A DNA stretch of 64,000 bases. Source: Leptodactylus fallax (taxonomy: Eukaryota; Chordata; Amphibia; Anura; Leptodactylidae). This document shows, piece by piece, positions 60,329-64,000 of this stretch. Numbering within the stretch: position 1 is the stretch's first letter; every line of letters starts with the position of its first letter. A model generated the notes under the pieces. It was given only the letters and a program-made list of their open reading frames with translations, was not told the origin of the DNA and did not search any database. The stretch lies in contig CAMRHE010000196.1 in the NCBI GenBank assembly GCA_947044405.1, forward strand, positions 1,843,001 to 1,907,000. The letters run 5' to 3'. Both the position numbers and the translations under genes were made by a program.

Positions 60329-61888
60329 ATGTGCGTAACGATCGTGGTCACAGGGGGTGCTACCGCGACCAGGCCCGGCAGAGTACGGGGCCCGCGGCCA
60401 GCTGGGGATGGCCGGGGACCCAGACCACTATGATAGCAGTTGGGGAAAGCCTGGTTCCCCGACCGCTATACATATTATAAATAAAAAGGGGCCCCAGCAT
60501 GTCGGTGGGCGCCTTTCCAATAGATGCTAGCCCAGGGAGGTGACTTATAATAATAATAAATACTTATACTCACCTCTACTGGGCTCAGCATCCTTCCCGG
60601 GACCGTTCTGTCATGTGACTGAGGCCTCGCTGAGACAAGCGGTCACATGGGGCATGGCGGCGTAATGACGTCAGTGCGCCCCCACATGACCGCTGAGGAC
60701 CAATCACAGGCCTCAGCAGGGACGTCTGAAGAAGGCCGAAGATGCTTAAGACAGCCGGACTGACCGCGGATGCCCAGGAAAGGTGAAGGTGTTTGTCATT
60801 TTTATTCACCTTCCCTGGGCCTCTGATTATTATACTCTGGGGTCTGAAGAGACCCCAGAGTATAATAATAGCACCGGAGCAGAGGGGAGCTGTTGGGAGC
60901 ATGTAATACTGGGTGGGGGCCACTATGGAGCATATAATAATGAGTGTGGGCAACAGTGGAGCGTATAATACTGGGTGGGGGCCACTGTGGAGCATATAAT
61001 ACTGTGTTGGGGCCACTGTGGAGCATATAATACTAGGTGGGGGTCACTGCTAAGCATATAATACTGTGTGGGGGTCACTGCTGGGCATATAATACTGTGT
61101 GGGAGCCACTGTGGAGCATATAAAACTGTATGGGGACCACTGTGGAGCATATAAAACTGTGTAGGGGCGACTGTGGAGCATATAATACTGTGTGAGGGCC
61201 ACTGTGCAGTATATAATACTGTCTGGGGGCCACTGCTGAGCATATAATACTGTGTGGGGGACACTGCTAAAGCATATAATACTATGTGGGGGGCACTGCT
61301 GGGCATATAATACAGTATGGGAGCCACTGTGGAGCATATAGTACTGTGTGGAGGCCACTGTGGAGTATGTCATAATGTGTGTGAGCCCACTGTGGAGCAT
61401 ATAATACTGTGTGGGGGTCACTCTGGAGCATATAATACTGTGTGGGGCCCCTTCACTATTCACATCACAAGCCATCTGTTTTATAGCAGCCGTGCACTAT
61501 TATTACAGGCTGTAATAACATTGTTTGGTGATTATAAAACTGATGCTGTGCAATGTAAATAGGGAAAAGTCACGGCGCTCACAAAAGCACCAGGTGTTGG
61601 ACCCTACTGATCTCTTATATCGCTTAGACTTTTAGGACCCTGCAGATCAGCTGATTCCCAAAGCATGCAGCTCCCAGTATTGTTTTTATGTGTTGGTCGC
61701 TGTACTGTTCACTCATCATATTCTTCATAACCGCAGTTGTGGGTACTACAGCTGTATCCCTTTCAAGTATCTGAGATGCCGTGGCAGCACCCATAACCGC
61801 CACTGTCAAGAATTTGATGTAGGGAGAGGGTAGGGGGCCCCAGACAAAAGTTTGCACCGGGACCCACAAGACTTTAGTTACGCCACTG
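60329..61888. mobile_element. hAT-like non-autonomous element, copy 2, with long minisatellite
   Basis: The right tip 'tagttacgccactg' is inverted CAGTGGCGTAACTA; the left tip is decayed ('gtgcgtaacgatcgtggtca'). GTCATTGT (60321-60328) and GTCAAGGT (61889-61896) may be a mutated 8-bp target duplication (6 of 8). The body matches the 52631 element in reverse. All open frames on both strands here (60585-61475) come from the tandem array. Confidence 0.75.
60898..61446. repeat. 31-bp minisatellite, about 18 units
   Basis: The core is GGGGGCCACTGTGGAGCATA followed by TAATACTGTGT. Units are well kept with scattered substitutions. The same unit occurs in only about 8 copies in the 52631 element, so array length varies within the family. 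It encodes SIICSTVAPTQYYML-like repeats only as an artefact of period. Confidence 0.9.
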
Positions 61889-62214
61889 GTCAAGGTCAAT
61901 ATTAAATAATGTCAATGTCATGTGCAGTTGAACCTGGAGTAAAAGAGGAGTCTGGGAGTGAAGAGTGATGAGTAAGTAGGGGGGTCTGGTCTGGGATCCT
62001 AATATTGGTGAATGGTCTGAATATTGGGATCTGGTCTGAAATTAGGTGCTACATAGAATAGTGGTTACCGAACTTTCAGAAGGCAGGACTCACTTTTGGG
62101 CAAGAATAATATTTGGGACCCTACAGTACTTAACTCCATTCAAACACAACACTTGTATTTTGCTTCTATGCAGCTTTTCATCTGTATTCTAGTTCTAATT
62201 TCACTGTATTAAGC

Positions 62215-62370
62215 CCCTAAGGCTAGGTTCACATCTGCGCTGGAGTCTCTGTTGGAGAAACCACCAAAAATCAGTGGAGAGAAAAGTCCTGCATAGAGGA
62301 CTTTTCTCTTCACCAATTTCAGTATAAAAATGGCGGAAACCTGACGGACACCCGACAGACCCCATTATAG
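62215..62370. repeat. MITE fragment, 'aggttcacacctgc' family
   Basis: Begins 'aaggctaggttcacatctgc' and carries 'tggagagaaaagtcctgcat' with its inverse 'gaggacttttctcttcacca', then 'acggacacccgacagacccc'. It matches the 7157 element. 61900-62214 and 62371-62841 show nothing recognised beyond an A-run at 62759-62770. Confidence 0.6.
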
Positions 62371-62841
62371 CCTATGCCCTGCCTGCCCATCCAACCAATC
62401 TGCATCTGCTCCTGCCTGTCCACCTATTCAATACTCTACTCCAACTGTGAGTCCGCCTGCCTACTACCCTGCCTGATGCAAAGCCATGTGCTCTACTCCA
62501 GAAATTGTCACCAAACCAGTCTATCAGTGGCTGCCTCAGGACCGCAGTGCAAGAATATATCGTTGAAGGGTCGTACATTTATATGACCACCCAGAAGGTT
62601 GCAGCCCACTGTTTGGAAACCAACCTGAAAACACAGGAATTTTAACAACAAATTACAAGTGAGTTCACTGTTGCAGGCAAACCACTTCCTCTATACTGTC
62701 CTTACTGTTAGGTTCTACTTATACAGTTGTAAGGACAATATATAATTAAATGTGTTTGAAAAAAAAAAAATGTATATTCTGACAAACTCCACCATTCTTG
62801 AATGAAATATCCCCAACAACAAGACGCAGTTAATAATACAT

Positions 62842-64000
62842 TTTAATAATAATAAATTTTATTTATATAGCGCCAACATATTCCGCAGCACTGTACAATT
62901 TGCAGGGTTCAAGTACTGACAAAAAAGATACATTACAAAGAAATATTCAATTCACACACTGGGACTGAGGCCCCTGCTCGCAAGAGCTTACAATCTATGA
63001 GGTAGAGGGGGTGACACAGGAGGTAGCAGGGGCAGCATCGGAGGTAGTATCGCTTATACAGTGGTCCAGACAATTCTGTAATAGGGGTTACTGTCATAAC
63101 ACATATATAAATCTGTATGAGCTGTCACCAGTCGTGTCTTTAACGTGCAGATGGTGCCTGGACATATAAAGTTAGTCTGATACGGCATCATATCCTGTGG
63201 GGTAATGCAGGAGCGTGAACAGACGGTATGTTTTAGGGATTCTAACTACAGAAGGGTTTACATTAGGAATTGTGATAGGCCTGTCTGAAAAGATATGTCT
63301 TTAGTTTGCGCTTGAAGCTGTGGAATTTGGGGGTTAATCTGATAGTCTGGGATAGAGCATTCCAGAGAAGTGGTGCAACTCGGGAGAAGTCTTGTATACG
63401 AGTGTGGGGGGGTTCTGATAATAAAGGATGTTAGTCTTAGGTCATTGAGTGAATGGAGAGTACGGGTTGGGTGCTAGACAGAGATGAGGGAGGAAATGTA
63501 GGAAGGTGCAGCATTATGGAGAGCCTTGTGGATGAGGGTGATAAGTTTATATTGTATTCTGTATTGAATAGGCAGCCAATGTAGTGACCGGCACAGACTG
63601 GAGGCATCGCTGTAGCGTCTAGACTGATAGATGAGCCTGGCCGCCGCATTCAGAATAGATTGTAGAGGGGAGAGTTTAGTAAGGGGAAGATCGATTAGTA
63701 AGGAGTTACAGTAGTCAAGGCGAGAGTGAATCAGGGCAACAATAAGTGTCTTTAGTGTATCTGTGGTAAGGAAAGGGCGGATTCTGGAGATGTTTTTGAG
63801 GTGGAGATGATATGAGCGTGCGAGTGATTGGATATGGGGGGTGAAGGAAAGGTCTGAGTCAAACAAAACCCCAAGGCAGCGGGCATACTGCCTAGGAGTT
63901 ATGGTAAGGCCGGAGACTGCAATGGGGATATCAGGGACAGATCTATTAGATGGTGGAAACAGCAGTAGTTCAGTCTTTGAGAGATTCAGTTTCAGATAGA
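62842..64000 (-). mobile_element. LINE (L2/CR1-like) 3' end, runs off right edge
   Basis: On the minus strand it carries the C-terminal part of a LINE reverse transcriptase ORF, a 3' UTR with 'cgagcaggggcctcagtccc' (given as read on the minus strand), and a tail 'cggaatatgttggcgctata' ending in TAA-rich simple repeat. The 5' part lies beyond 64000. The exact LINE clade was not resolved. Confidence 0.85.
63474..64000 (-). pseudogene. LINE reverse transcriptase C-terminal fragment
   Basis: An open frame from the right edge reads YLKLNLSKTELLLFPP, then LGVLFDSDLSFTPHIQSLAR, IHSRLDYCNSLLIDLPLTK, LNAAARLIYQSRR and SLHWLPIQYRIQYKLI, ending in TAG after SSLISV. These are standard C-terminal RT and thumb motifs of L2/CR1-type LINEs. 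After the TAG the same frame continues with coding-like sequence (HPTRTLHSLNDLRLTSFIIR), and WNALSQTIRLTPKFHSFKRK follows in another frame. The stop is therefore a mutation and the copy is dead. Confidence 0.85.

Noticed and set aside
60898..61446. Regular 31-bp repeats suggested a CRISPR-like array
   Set aside because: The units are contiguous with no unique spacers, lie inside a hAT-like transposon and occur in a vertebrate genome, so this is a minisatellite.
60585..61475. Several open frames of 80-140 codons on the minus strand with repeated YYML and SIICS motifs
   Set aside because: They are translations of the tandem array. A period not divisible by three rotates through frames, giving open frames on both strands without coding constraint.

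Overview
This window is vertebrate nuclear DNA, most likely from a frog or toad. It is AT-rich and intron-dominated, with two host genes on the + strand and a dense load of transposons. The anuran call is inferred from the repeat mix: many Tc1/mariner families, an Ngaro-type tyrosine-recombinase retrotransposon, hAT-like elements with GGCGTAACTA ends, and foldback elements starting 'taggttcacacctgc'. The gene order ATG10 then ATP6AP1L matches human chromosome 5. No prokaryotic genes, CRISPR arrays or operons are present.

Host genes. The last two coding exons of ATG10 lie at 6307-6395 and 6566-6653 and include the catalytic cysteine. ATP6AP1L (V-ATPase accessory subunit S1-like) follows, with five well supported exons (31902-31963, 34275-34516, 39100-39150, 50485-50728, 51884-52210). 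Two more tentative exons (20891-21045, 31356-31389) fit the same reading phase. RPS23, which lies between these genes in human, was not seen.

Mobile elements, left to right: minisatellite-bearing MITEs (560-1045, 4900-5585, 18260-18805); a nest of two Tc1 elements inside an older Tc1 relic (about 12.4-16.0 kb), one of them with an intact 338-aa transposase; a deleted Tc1 at 22.5 kb; two further copies of the second Tc1 family (26.1 and 29.0 kb), one holding a hAT-like MITE with a perfect 8-bp target duplication; a near-intact Tc1 at 40.7 kb with one stop codon; a complete Ngaro retrotransposon (44.3-49.5 kb) with A1...B1-A2-B2 split direct repeats and RT/RNase H, tyrosine recombinase and SGNH hydrolase regions; a hAT-like element (52.6-55.0 kb) split by a degenerate Tc1; a Harbinger-like MITE (57.9 kb); another Tc1 (58.3 kb); a second copy of the same hAT-like family with about 18 tandem 31-bp units (60.3-61.9 kb); and the 3' end of a LINE running off the right edge (62.8-64.0 kb).

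The main unusual points are these. The Ngaro terminal repeats are almost identical, yet its reading frames are broken mainly at homopolymers, so the element may be intact in the animal. Unrelated non-autonomous elements carry tandem arrays of the same 30-31 bp period. Most autonomous-type insertions inside ATP6AP1L introns lie antisense to the gene.
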